Below are positions 44,031-54,004 of a stretch of DNA of 64,000 bases, in pieces. Where the stretch lies: the NCBI RefSeq assembly GCF_907164915.1, contig NC_061870.1, positions 5,484,273 to 5,548,272 on the forward strand, given 5' to 3'. A model generated the notes under the pieces. That model did no database searches. It worked only from the letters and a program-made list of their open reading frames with translations, and was not told the origin of the DNA. Both the position numbers and the translations under genes were made by a program. The stretch is from Impatiens glandulifera (Eukaryota > Streptophyta > Magnoliopsida > Ericales > Balsaminaceae). Every line of letters begins with the position of its first letter. The first letter of the stretch is position 1.

Positions 44031-44168
44031 TTGGCTTTCTACAAGCACATCCGATATTCTACATTTCGGCATTCCACATTTTGGCACCCGATATTTTACA
44101 ATTTCCATACTTAGTCAACATGGGGAATATATATATGGATATTTCTGGAAAAGTCAGACGTTAACTTT

Positions 44169-45446
44169 TGTTAGGATCTAGGTCGCCGCTGGTGGACCGG
44201 GGGTTGGACCGGTTAGCGGTTCTCACTCGTGGGGTGGTGGTTAATCCGGTTAGAGATTAACACCGGGGTTTCAATACTACACAACCTGTCACAAACCCTT
44301 GAACTAGGTTCAAGCGCGAAATAGGTTTGCTTTCAGGTTGAAGCGGCACACTTGTATGATAGGCGGAGTCGGTTTCGGATGATGGAGATTTGAAGAATGG
44401 TGAGTCGGTTTCGGTAATCTGGAAGTTCGGTATGGTTAGGTTAGTCGGTTATGTAATGAAGCCAACAGAAAGTAAATAACACAAAAGGTTTTATGGATGT
44501 TCGGAGATAAAACTCCTACGTCACCCCTTCCTCTCGAAACCGCGAGAAGGATATTCACTAAGGAATACAAGTACAATCCGATCGAGACTTATTTCCTGCT
44601 CGATAATACTCTTACAATTCACACCGAAATTGTAACACACACTTTAACTTTCAACACTTAGGCTTTCTAGAATAGTACACTGTTATCACTTGTAGTAAAT
44701 GCTCTTAGCTTTCGTTATCTCAATATATGTCTCTTGATGTCCCAATGTTTTTTCCGCATTTACTCTTCTGCAACTGCCTCCTTTTATAGGTGAAATATGC
44801 CAACGGTCATATTTCACTGCCTTGAATCTGATTGGCTGATCAGAGGTGCAGTGATTCAGTGTCTCAGACCTGCGATCGTCTCCTCAGACCTGATGGTCAA
44901 TCTCAGACCTGGTATCCTGTCTCAGACTTGCCGGTCTGTAAGACAGACCTGCTGGGTTTGTCTTTTACTCAATGTAGGCACTGTCTGTTTGGACAGTTGT
45001 CTGTACTTTGAAGATTTCCTTTCTGGCTTATCCCGAAGTAGAAGGATTCGGTAGTACGGTTTTCTGCAGCCTACAGTCTTTCCTCAGACTTGCATGGATA
45101 TGGAAGTATTCAGTCTGTTCCTTTGGTATCATTCTCAATAGATACCCGAAATGTCTTCTTGTACTGGTCGGCCACTTGACTTGGCCGAATGTCTTTTGAT
45201 AGTGAAGTAACCGGACTTCTTCCGGTTATTCTTGTCTTGTGGATAATCGGCTGTTTGATGGATCTGGATTTAAGCTTTGGCCGATCCTTTGTGCGTTCAC
45301 GTTCAGAATGCTTTTGATCGGTTTGGTATCTTGACCGGTTAGGTTTCTTCAATTGGTTCTCTTGTTCATCCGGTCCGGTTCCTTGTTCCTGCATGGGAAG
45401 TTTGTTTAAGTTAGGTTTATTTGAACCGGTCTGAATTTATCTAACA
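44169..45446 (-). repeat. Solo LTR of the B family (1278 bp)
   Basis: TGTTAGGATC...ATCTAACA flanked on both sides by ACTTT (44164-44168 and 45447-45451), so this is a clean solo LTR. It is nearly identical to the LTR of element C at 56042-57318, and the 4.4 kb to its right are repeated after that LTR. It carries the TATA box and CAACGG inverted repeat (about 44781-44818). Confidence 0.92.
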
Positions 45447-45451
45447 ACTTT

Positions 45452-46325
45452 ACACTTACTAGATGAGCATTTTCATTTAAGTGCAAAGACTAATGAAGAT
45501 CTTCTCACACTAGTAGAATCAGAATCAAGAATAAGTCAAACAGTCTAAATCATATAATTCTTGGAGATTGAAATAGCATTAATGAGAATTTGGCTTACTA
45601 TTAATCAAAGTATAAACATGATCAAAGAATACCCCATACGGTCTACAATTCTGGACTTCAACCAATCAAAATCAAGATAATGGTCTTATAAAGTAGATAT
45701 AGCCGTTGAGAAGCAAACATATTCGTTTGACATCTGTCTACTTAAGAAGACAAAAGTTAATCTACTCAGTACCTTACCTTTTTACATTTGGCACCTTTAA
45801 TATTTGCTATCAAATCTTTCAAGCTCTCAAAATTCACAAGTTCTCAAAGTGTGTTAGAGTTCTAAAAGTGTATTATAATACTACCTATTATGTGTGAGTG
45901 GTGATCATTATAAGTTGACAAAATTCATTTCTGTTCAACAGAGTAAGTGTATTGGAAGGTCAAAAACATGCAGTAACTAAGCCCTGTTTGTTCGACTGAG
46001 TTTATATACGTGTTGTAAACAGACTGAATATTCTAGTGAATATTCTTCTCAAAGGTTTGAGAAACAGGGGTGACGTATAAGCTTTATCTCCGAACATCCA
46101 TAACATCTGTGTCTTGTGTTCTTCATTATCTCATTATTCCTATTGATCATATGTTGCTTAAAGTCCAAACAAACTGTTTTGCACTTGACTTTGTCAAGAG
46201 TTTGTGACGGATTGTGTAGATTGAAGACGAGATAATCAACCTCTAAAAGGGTTATTATCTAACGGTGTATGTATAAGCGTTCAACGTTGCGAGACCCCGT
46301 CTCCTTCGACGATCCCGATCCCATC
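45452..46325 (+). repeat. LTR-like remnant in the duplicated spacer, copy 1
   Basis: Contains the block shared by all LTRs here (GGGTGACGTATAAGCTTTAT at about 46068, then TCTCCGAACATCCATAA) and the later CAAGAGTTTGTGA and GAGACCCCGTCTCC phrases at the positions they occupy in the F and G LTRs. No primer site follows, so it is a partial or solo LTR of a related Copia family. Its second copy is at about 57324-58199. Confidence 0.65.
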
Positions 46326-47433
46326 ATATATTAATAAGACTATTTCATAAATGTGTTATATTATAAATATATTAAATTATTTATATGATTGAATGAATAT
46401 ATGATATAATAGAGTTAAATATTTAATAAAAAAATTATATAAAAAATTATATAATTGTGATGCATATAAAATGACTAAGTTTTTAAGAAATGATATGTGT
46501 AATAACCTTATATTATAAATTAATTAGTGATAAATTGGTTTACTCATTAAAATTTAAAACTAATTTATTTAAAGTTAAAGATTATGAGACAAAATAATAT
46601 TAAAAAGACTATTTATATATATTTATATATATTGGAAATGACTCATTGTCATTTAATTAAAAGGGAAGAAAAAGTACATGGGTTTAATCAATTATTTGCA
46701 CATAATTTTCAAAATAAAAATATAAACTTATCATTCTAACAAAGTACAATAATGAATCTTAATAACCATTAAATCAACTGAAAACCAACAAACACAAGAA
46801 AAAATTATCTCGCCATGAACATTAAAACCTTTGTGACTTCCTTAAATTTGATTCTTCATTTTTCGCATAACCCCGGTAATGTCTAAAAACGACCGACTTT
46901 TTAAAACGTTAATTCTACCTGATAGTTTCCCCCTCATAACTTACCTTTCTCTCGAATCCTGAGTGGGATGAGAAACAAAAATGATAGGCTAAACTATAGT
47001 CTACCATAATGTCGATTTCATTAAATTATGTGGCTTACCTTCCTCTCGAACATTATAAAATGAAACGAGAGTACGACTTTCTCAGAATTCATTTTGTATA
47101 AAATGATGTGAGGAACTAAAATAAGATTTAATGAAAACGATTAGACTATCTTTGAATTTTAAGAGTTTCCACTCAATTTTCTCTTTAAAAATCTAGAAAA
47201 AAACATTTGTGCAATCTCGAAAACGAATAAAGGAGATTCTGATTAAGGTTCGGGACTTGGTTACATGCGAGAAAGAACACCATCACTATGTCTCTTATGC
47301 CCATCAAATGATGGTCTCTATTATAAACTCTTGGCCATTTTATACAAAATATTTCTTTTAAACTAATTCATTTATTTAATCCACCCTAGTACATGTGTCT
47401 AAGGATAAATTCAAACATAATCATGTGACTAAA
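46326..47433. other. Duplicated spacer, right part, copy 1
   Basis: AT-rich DNA (to about 46790) followed by a block with repeat-like character (46800-47400). No gene. The same sequence recurs at 58200-59306. Confidence 0.7.
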
Positions 47434-48763
47434 TGTTAGATAAAATTAGACCGGTTCAAATAAACCTAACTTAAATAAACCTTCCATGCAGGAACAAGGA
47501 ACCGGACCGGACAAACAAAACAACCGGCTAAAGAAAACTAGCCGGTCAAGCTAGTAAACCGACAAAGAATACTTGGAACATGACCGCACAAAGAAAGGAT
47601 CGGCCAAAGCTTAAAACCGGAAACATCAGACAGCCGACCGGCCACAAGGCAAAGGAATAACCGGAAGAAGTCCGGTTACATTACTCGTACCGGAAGCCAT
47701 CCGCTTAAGTCGAATGACAGACCAGTACAAGAAGACAATTCGGGTATCTGTTGAGAATGATACCAAAGGAACAGACTGAACACTTCCATATTCATACAAG
47801 TCTGAGGAAAGTCTGCAGGCTGTAGAAAACAGTCCTACAGGATCTTTCCACTTCATGATAAGTCAGAAAGGAGATCTTCCAAGTACAGACAACTGTCTAC
47901 CAGACAGTGCCTACATTGAGTAAAGACAAACCTAGCAGGTTTGTCTTACACACCGGAAGAACAGACCGCCTGGTCTGAGACAGACCGCCAGGTCTGAGGT
48001 TGACCGCCAGGTCTGAGAAGATGACAGCAGGCTCTGAATCACTGAATCACTGAATCTCTGCACCTCTGCTCAGCCAATCAGATAAATGAAGTGAAATATG
48101 ACCGTTGGCATATTTCACCTATAAAAGGGGCAGTTGAAGAAGAATAAATGTGCAACACAGGAGGGACAAGTAACATATAGTGAGACAAGTGAGAAATTCT
48201 AAGAGCATTTATTCTACAAGTGATAAGACTGTGTTGTTCTAAGAAAGCCTAAGTGCCAAAGTTAAAGTGTGTGTTTTACAATTTCGGTGTAAATTGTAAG
48301 AGTGTTATCGAGCAGGAAATAAGTCTCGATCGGATTGTACTTGTATTCCTTAGTGAATATCCTTCTCGCGGTTTCGAGAGGAAGGGGTGACGTAGGAGTT
48401 TTATCTCCGAACATCCATAAAATCTGTCTTGTTATTTACTGTCTGCCGGTTTCATTATCTAACCGATCTGTACCGCTCCAACCTACCTAATCCCATCTAA
48501 GCCGAATATCCAGATTACCGAAACCGACCCATCAAATCTCAAACCTTCATCATCTAAAACCGGTTCTGCCTATCATATAAGTGTGCCGCTTCAACCTGAA
48601 AGCAAACCTCTTCCGCACTTGAACCTAGTTCAAGGGTTTGTGACAGGTTGTGTAGTATTGAAACCCCGGTGTTAATCTCTAACCGGATTAACCACCACCC
48701 TTCGAGTGAGAACCGCTAACCGGTCCAACCCCCGGTCCTCCAGCGGCTACCTAGATCCTAACA
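47434..48763 (+). repeat. 5' LTR of element D1
   Basis: TGTTAGATAAAA...GATCCTAACA, 1330 bp, a diverged subfamily of the B LTR in opposite orientation. Upstream of the TATA box it has three near-palindromic repeats of the type CAGACCGCCAGGTCTGAG (about 47962-48020). Confidence 0.9.
48068..48128 (+). promoter_or_regulatory. LTR promoter of element D1
   Basis: CCAAT box (AGCCAATCAGA, about 48072), then inverted repeat GTGAAATATG - ACCGTTGG - CATATTTCAC (48091-48118), then TATA box CTATAAAAGG (48119-48128). Same architecture as in B, C and D2. Confidence 0.78.
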
Positions 48764-48765
48764 AT

Positions 48766-48777
48766 TGGTATCAGAGC
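48766..48777 (+). other. Primer binding site of element D1 (tRNA-Met)
   Basis: TGGTATCAGAGC, two bases after the LTR. Confidence 0.92.
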
Positions 48778-48802
48778 AGTTAGTTTCAATACTCAAGCAA
48801 GC

Positions 48803-49846
48803 ATGTTTCAGGATAGGCCTCCAATGCTAGAAGGTCATGACTTTGCCAACTAGAAGGCACGCATGCACCTGCATTTAATCACCCTGGATGACGAAATGGA
48901 GTCCATTCTGACAGAAAGACCGATATTCATTGATAAGGACAGAAAGGAATGGACGGCTGAAGATAGGAGAAGAAACAACCTGGATAATCACGCTAGAAAC
49001 CGGATCTCCAACAGTGTGGACAGAAACACATACTGCAAGATCAGAGACTGCACAACCGCGAAGGAGACATGGAACACGGTTATCCAGATCTTTGAGGGAA
49101 ATGAAAGAACAAAAGAAAACAAGATAATGGTGGCTACACAGAAGTTTGAAAGCATCAAAATGAAACCGGGAGAAACTATGAAGGAATACAGTGACCGGTT
49201 CACTAGTGTGTTAGATGAGCTAGCAACACTTGGAAAGAGGTATGACAACAAAGAGGTCATTATGAAAGCTTTGAGATCTCTTCCAAGTACTTGGGACATA
49301 AAAACAATGGTAATGAGGGAATCAAAGAGCCTACGTAAGATGAAACTACACGATGTATTCGAAGATCTTAAGGCATATGAGTTCGAAATGAGATCTAGGA
49401 CTGAAGAAGAAGTCTCGGCCGCAACATCAACCAGAGCACTAATCACATCTACAGAACCGGTTGCACTTGCACCTGCACCTGCACCTGTACCGGCACCTGT
49501 ACCGATCAGAACTGCCAAACAGTTCACCGAGGATGCCATGGAGATGCTTGCATAGAAGTTTGGGAGGTTCATGAAAAGAAGCCAACCGACAAACAACTAC
49601 TATGGTGATAAATCCAATGTAAGGTGTTATAACTACAACTGTTTGGGACATTTTAAGTGGGAATGCAGGAAACCAAGGAGGGATACCCAGAAACCGGATT
49701 ACCAAAATAACCGAAATAATTATCAACAAACCGGTGAAGGAAGTGAGGTACCGAAAGCACTGATAGCCGATGATGGAGGAAGCTTATGGGCTCACAGTGA
49801 TAGTGGTGATGAACTCACATGTCTCATGGCAAACGAGGAACAGGTA
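48803..49846 (+). pseudogene. Element D1 gag, with stops and truncation
   Basis: Starts [16 protein letters not shown] at ATG 48803. Codon 17 (Trp in B) is TAG at 48851-48853. A long open stretch follows (48863-49552) with the capsid region, closely matching B. TAG at 49553-49555 replaces the Gln of MLAQKFG. The zinc knuckle reads CYNYNCLGHFKWEC, so the second Cys ligand is Tyr. The frame is lost at the junction near 49846. D2 has the same defects, so they predate the duplication. Confidence 0.88.
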
Positions 49847-51010
49847 TGGCGATGCAATCCTGTTGCGGGAAGTTCGGTAGGATATCTTTGTACTTTGTAC
49901 TGAACCGGTACTCATGCCACTCCAAATATAGGTCTATAACGTCCTCGTCTCGCTTGTTAATGCCCTGAAAGATGTTCTGGCTAATCTTTCGGCCTCGGCC
50001 TCGTCGGCCTCTTCCTTGTCGAAGCCTTCATCATTGGCTCCTGTATCAACCCCTTCTTCACCCTCGGTGGTCTCAGGATTAGCGCTTTGTTCGGCATCGT
50101 TCGGACTCCGAGCCGAATGATCGTCGTCATGGACCGTTCTATCTTCGGTCCTCTCCGTGTCGGTTTCCTCAGGGGCCCACTCCTCATCGTCTATTTGCTG
50201 TGGTGGGTCCACGAAAGTTATCTTTTCTTTCTTCTTTCCTCCGGTCTTTGCTTTTGCCGGGGCATCTTTCTTTGCGTCTTTCTTCTTTCGGCCACCTGTG
50301 GAACTGGAGGCCGTCTGCGTTCTTGTAAGGAATTGCCTTGATCTAATGAGGCAACGCTTTGCGAGAACGGTGCCGGGACCGAGATTGATTTTTAAGTGGA
50401 GGAATATCTTACCGAGGGGCACGGCATATCCCCACGACCGGGTTGAATCCGGTCTCACCATGTCCATGAGGTTGCCGAACACTGATCTTGCCCAGTTGAC
50501 TTCCTTTCCTTCCAACAGACCGATTATCATTTTGATTTTGTCTCTGGTGAGGTTGCTGAAGTTTCCTCCCCTTGCCAGTATCGCCCTGGCGAAGACGTCA
50601 CACGCCGGGATATATTCCGGTTTCAGCATTTGTTTACTTCCGGATGTAGTGATCGGCTCATTGGTTGCCGATAAGGAGTGGCAAGCCGTCTCAAAGGTAT
50701 CATCGTCTATTTCTGCCGTTGCATCCTGGCCGGTTGTTGGGAGATGCAAGCTCTCGGCCACCAATGCTTCGGTGATCTCGATTTGGGAACCGCAAACCGT
50801 TGCGATGATCCTGTCGTAGGAGATGATTGCGGTGTTGAAGAATTCTTCGACCGCATCTTTGTAAATTACGTGAGGACCGTCTAGAAAATATCCCAGACCA
50901 GTTTTAATCAGCCGGTCAATGACTTCCTTCGCCTCGGTCGTCCCATTTAGCCGGATTTCCTCGAAATCCACTTGAGAATAGAGTTTGAACAACGCCGAAT
51001 CACGACCCAT
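49847..51010 (-). CDS. Element C env-like gene E3 (N-terminal part, cut at the junction)
   Basis: Uncharacterised protein of the same family as E1 and E2. From the preferred start at 51010 (MGRDSALFKLYSQVDFEE, aligned to the starts of E1 and E2; a further in-frame ATG lies at 51046), it has the shared N-domain with TGLGYFLDGPHVIYKDAV.EFF, ATVCGSQIEI and LHLPTTG, then a NWARSVFGNLMDMV segment and WGYAVPLGKIFLHLKIN. A basic stretch GGRKKKDAKKDAPAK and a long acidic tail follow. In B the protein continues with coiled-coil parts. Near 49934 the frame shifts out of the B-like reading, shortly before the junction at 49847. A TATA box (51113-51122) precedes it by about 105 nt. No signal peptide or membrane span is seen. 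Confidence 0.72.
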
Positions 51011-51112
51011 GTTGAAGAGTTTGAGAATGAGAGAAATCGGCTTCAAAGAGTTTAGGAAGCTTAGAGAGAGAAAGTGAATTCGCGTGAGAATGAAAAATAT
51101 GACCGAAGGCCC

Positions 51113-51122
51113 CCTTTTATAG
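51113..51122 (-). promoter_or_regulatory. TATA box of env-like gene E3
   Basis: CTATAAAAGG on the minus strand, about 105 nt before ATG 51010. The leader between them is CT-rich (TTTCTCTCTCTAAGC), as in many plant 5' leaders. Same sequence as the TATA box of the LTR, but the surrounding bases differ. Confidence 0.6.
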
Positions 51123-51510
51123 GCACGGTTTGGAAGCCTCCAAAATGGGCGGGAGTTTTCCCTCCAAAATGAAAAGACGCTAAGCTATGGGCGGTTAAGT
51201 GTGAAAAGGTGGGCGGTAACTTTGAGTGGGAGATTTCCCTCCAAAACCCTTAGCCTATGTCATGGATGACGCATTCTTTTCTTTGAGACCGAATGAATGA
51301 TCGGTTTCTAAGTCTAATCAGACATTTTGATTAACAGTTTTAATCAGATTTTATGAAACCGAATAAGAACGAGGTTATTTTCGGTTACTTAGATAAATGC
51401 GCAAAGAAGAAAGAGAAACGGTCATTGAAACTAAAACGATATTTTATTCAAGAGACTGATACGAAAGAGTACATAGAGAAAACCGATAGAATGATACGAA
51501 AGATAGGCAC
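51123..51510 (-). other. Spacer between env-like genes E2 and E3
   Basis: About 390 bp without ORF, following the stop of E2; it would hold E2's 3' untranslated region and the upstream promoter of E3. Confidence 0.5.
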
Positions 51511-52218
51511 TTAAAAAGTAAGCACCATTCTGGAGAACTTCTCTTCCACCGCATCGGCATCAAGAATGTTTGAGTGGGAAGCCGGTGTACCCGGTCCAAA
51601 CTCTGGCCGGTACTTGAGAATCAACTTGCTGATGTGAGGTGCATAACCGAGACCTTTCTTGGTCATCACCATGTTCTTCAAGTTTTGAAAGAGGACCGCT
51701 GACCAATTGATGGTCGTTTTGTGGTAGATGTGAGTCATGATGTTATAGGTGTTCTGTGAATACCGCTGATTTGGGGATTGACACAGAATGGACCGAGTGA
51801 CAATCTCAAGAAGGAGCTGAGCATTACGACAGAGGCGGGTTTTTAACCCATAGGTTTCCACTGGGTCAAGAGTTGCAGAGCAGAGCAATCCATAGTAGAA
51901 TGCATCAAGTCCCTCCATAGTCGGGAAATCAGAGAACCCTTCTTTGGGTAGATTGAGAAGGTTGGCAAATTCGGCTTCATCAAGCCAGAAGGTGTGGTCC
52001 CTTACCGTAGAGACAATGTAGTCGCCCCTGACGCAGGCACTTCTGAAGAATGCCTTGACATCCTCAATCAGTATAGGACCGGATTCTTCGAGGAAGGTTT
52101 GAAGTCCGGTATCAATAAGATATTCAAACATGTTTTTCTTTGGATGGTCATAGTCCCATTCTGCCATACATGAGTTGAAATCGACGCTTAGGAAATTTCC
52201 CAAAGATTGGCTCGGCAT
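51511..52218 (-). CDS. Element C env-like gene E2 (235 aa)
   Basis: Open frame on the minus strand; the start MPSQSLGNFLSVDFNSC at 52218 is chosen over an upstream ATG at 52350 because it aligns with the starts of E1 and E3 and lies downstream of a TATA box. Family features: VDFNSC, YLIDTGLQTFLEES, EDVKAFF, DYIVSTVRDHTF, FANLLNLPKEGFSDF, then INWSAVLFQNLKNMV and GLGYAPHISKLIL. It ends SRMVLTF without the basic/acidic extension of E3. Similar length to E1 (251 aa). It appears intact. Function unknown; from memory such proteins are commonly predicted in plant genomes as retrotransposon-related or hypothetical. Confidence 0.75.
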   Translation of the reverse strand: MPSQSLGNFLSVDFNSCMAEWDYDHPKKNMFEYLIDTGLQTFLEESGPILIEDVKAFFRSACVRGDYIVSTVRDHTFWLDEAEFANLLNLPKEGFSDFPTMEGLDAFYYGLLCSATLDPVETYGLKTRLCRNAQLLLEIVTRSILCQSPNQRYSQNTYNIMTHIYHKTTINWSAVLFQNLKNMVMTKKGLGYAPHISKLILKYRPEFGPGTPASHSNILDADAVEEKFSRMVLTF

Positions 52219-52311
52219 GATTATGGTGTTGAGAGAGAGATTCAAGAGAAATTCAAGATGAATACAAGTGATTTGTACTTTTGGATGTGATAAAATGAAA
52301 AGAGGTTGGCT

Positions 52312-52321
52312 CCTTATATAG
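52312..52321 (-). promoter_or_regulatory. TATA box of env-like gene E2
   Basis: CTATATAAGG on the minus strand, 94 nt before ATG 52218, followed by a leader with CTTGAATCTCTCTCTCAACA. Confidence 0.6.
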
Positions 52322-52731
52322 GATCGGTTTTGGAGGGAAAATCTGAGCATTGATGGTCAGTTTTGTTTTATTAAGAAAGAGAATCTTTCCCTTTTCAAGA
52401 TGCATGGGGAAGCGGCAGATTGCAAGGCTCGAGGTAAGTGTTAGTTGGGAAGTGACCAGATTAGTTGGAAATTAAATGTGCGGGTGGTTGGGAGTTATCT
52501 CATTAATGGGGATTATCTCATTAAATGCATTTAACACATAACCGATATTGATTAGATAGAAACCAAAAATGGTAGAGATAATGCCGAAAATGACATACAT
52601 AAATGATAAAGTTAAGAAAAACACAAATAAAACCGAAGTAGACATGGATGAAGTCGATATGATCAAAGTTGAATTGGTTAAGGATACATCCGGTACATGC
52701 TGCAAAACGACCGGATGCAAGAAGGAGTAAC
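52322..52731 (-). other. Spacer between env-like genes E1 and E2
   Basis: About 410 bp without a supported ORF; contains short open frames only. Confidence 0.5.
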
Positions 52732-53487
52732 TTAGCGAGCGCGGGAATTATCATCACGAGGGGGATTGAAGTTTCTCCTCCTCCAGTCTCTTTCAAACCG
52801 ATTATAGAAGGAGTCGGTCGTCTCTCTGGTTAGCACCTGGGCCTGGTTCAAGCCCTCGCCAGGACAGGTTGGAACACCGAGTTCCACCATAAGGGTGCTT
52901 ATTTGGGGAATAAGACCGACCGACCGGATGTTAACCATCCAGATTAGGGTGTCGAATAGCACCCGGGACCAGTTGACCGGCGTGCTGGTGATGATGGCCG
53001 CCATCATGTTGAAATTTGCCGTGCAATAGGTGTTGGTGACATCTCTTCCAAAGATACCCCTTCCTATTACATCGTTGAGGAGCTGATACTCAGCCCTCAA
53101 GAGAGACTTAGAGCCATGATCATCAACAGGCTCATCCGACCGGGCAAAGGACAGGGAGACCTCAGCCTTAATGTCGGCCGGAGGGTTGAGGTCTGTGATC
53201 CCTTGCTTAGGCAGACCGAAGCACCGAGAAAAGTCCTGCTCGGTGAAATCGAAGATTATACCCCCAACCATTGATTGGATGTGGGTATCAAAGTGGGGTG
53301 TGCCCCGGAATACCCTGGCATTGTAGTAGAATTCCAAGACGGATTCAGGGTAGATGGTTTGCTTGTCATCCAGAAAATATTGTAGCCCAGTATCTTCCAG
53401 TTTCTTGATCATCCGATACACCTCATAGTGTTCGGTACCACAGCAGGATTCAAAATCAACTTGGAGGATGTTTGGGAATTGAGACAT
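52732..53487 (-). CDS. Element C env-like gene E1 (251 aa)
   Basis: First of three paralogous genes after pol. Starts MSQFPNILQVDFESCCG at 53487. Conserved blocks: YRMIKKLEDTGLQYFLDD, IYPESVLEF, FDFTEQDFSRCFGLPKQGIT, a middle part with SLLRAEYQLLNDVIGRGIF, VNWSRVLFDTLIWMV and GLIPQISTLMV, and a basic end FERDWRRRNF. Mostly predicted helical, with no signal peptide or membrane segment by eye. Homologous to the truncated B ORF at 7184-7519. A TATA-like box (TATTTAAG, 53553-53560) precedes the ATG by about 66-73 nt. Role in the element is unknown. Confidence 0.75.
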   Translation of the reverse strand: MSQFPNILQVDFESCCGTEHYEVYRMIKKLEDTGLQYFLDDKQTIYPESVLEFYYNARVFRGTPHFDTHIQSMVGGIIFDFTEQDFSRCFGLPKQGITDLNPPADIKAEVSLSFARSDEPVDDHGSKSLLRAEYQLLNDVIGRGIFGRDVTNTYCTANFNMMAAIITSTPVNWSRVLFDTLIWMVNIRSVGLIPQISTLMVELGVPTCPGEGLNQAQVLTRETTDSFYNRFERDWRRRNFNPPRDDNSRAR

Positions 53488-53552
53488 GGTTAGGTTGCCT
53501 TAGAGAGAGGATATTCTTGTGACTTGTGAGTGTTAATGTGAGCGTTTGCTTC

Positions 53553-53560
53553 ACTTAAAT
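53553..53560 (-). promoter_or_regulatory. TATA-like box of env-like gene E1
   Basis: TATTTAAG on the minus strand, about 66-73 nt before the ATG at 53487; the equivalent in element B (7591-7600) is GTATTTAAAG. Confidence 0.45.
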
Positions 53561-54004
53561 ACTAGTTTAAGGGCTATCCTATTGTCCAGGCATTGAATGG
53601 GATGACATGTATTAACTGCAGGATAATAGATTTTGCATGAAATAGGCAAGTTGGCAGTCTAGGTGTCGGTCATAGGCCTGAACCGTGAAAGATATCAAAA
53701 GATCTTCACGTCTTTTTAGGCGCGACCATGTTACTTTGAAAGGGTAATGATGCAGAGCAGATATCTTTAACCTCTGATAACTATTCCTCTTCTGTTTGAA
53801 ATTCAAATAATCTAGGGTAACCTGCTTCCGAACCGGTCAGCTATCAGTTGTTCATCCCGATGCGATTATTTGGTGCATGCACCAAGTAGCCGGTCGGTTT
53901 ACTCTATCTGATAGACTGGGCGGTTCTTCCACAGACACCCCGAAGATTCAAAGTTCAACATCTTAGGAAGAGTTACCGGTTTGTCTGCTTGAACCGGTTT
54001 CCCT
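53561..54004 (-). other. Spacer between pol and env-like genes of element C
   Basis: Conserved with element B 7601-8043. No ORF. Its part next to pol is also present, inverted, at the window end in D2. Confidence 0.65.

Larger units (their letters stand above)
47434..49846 (+). mobile_element. Element D1: truncated B-family Copia, 5' LTR and gag only
   Basis: 5' LTR 47434-48763 (1330 bp), primer site 48766-48777, and gag to about 49846, where the sequence switches within a base or two to the env-like region of element C on the other strand. The left flank CTAAA (47429-47433) is the same as for D2, of which D1 is a duplicate. Confidence 0.88.

Noticed and set aside
43811..44164. 117 aa frame with repeated IDIWT-like peptide
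   Set aside because: Product of a 17-18 bp tandem repeat; no start context or neighbouring exons.
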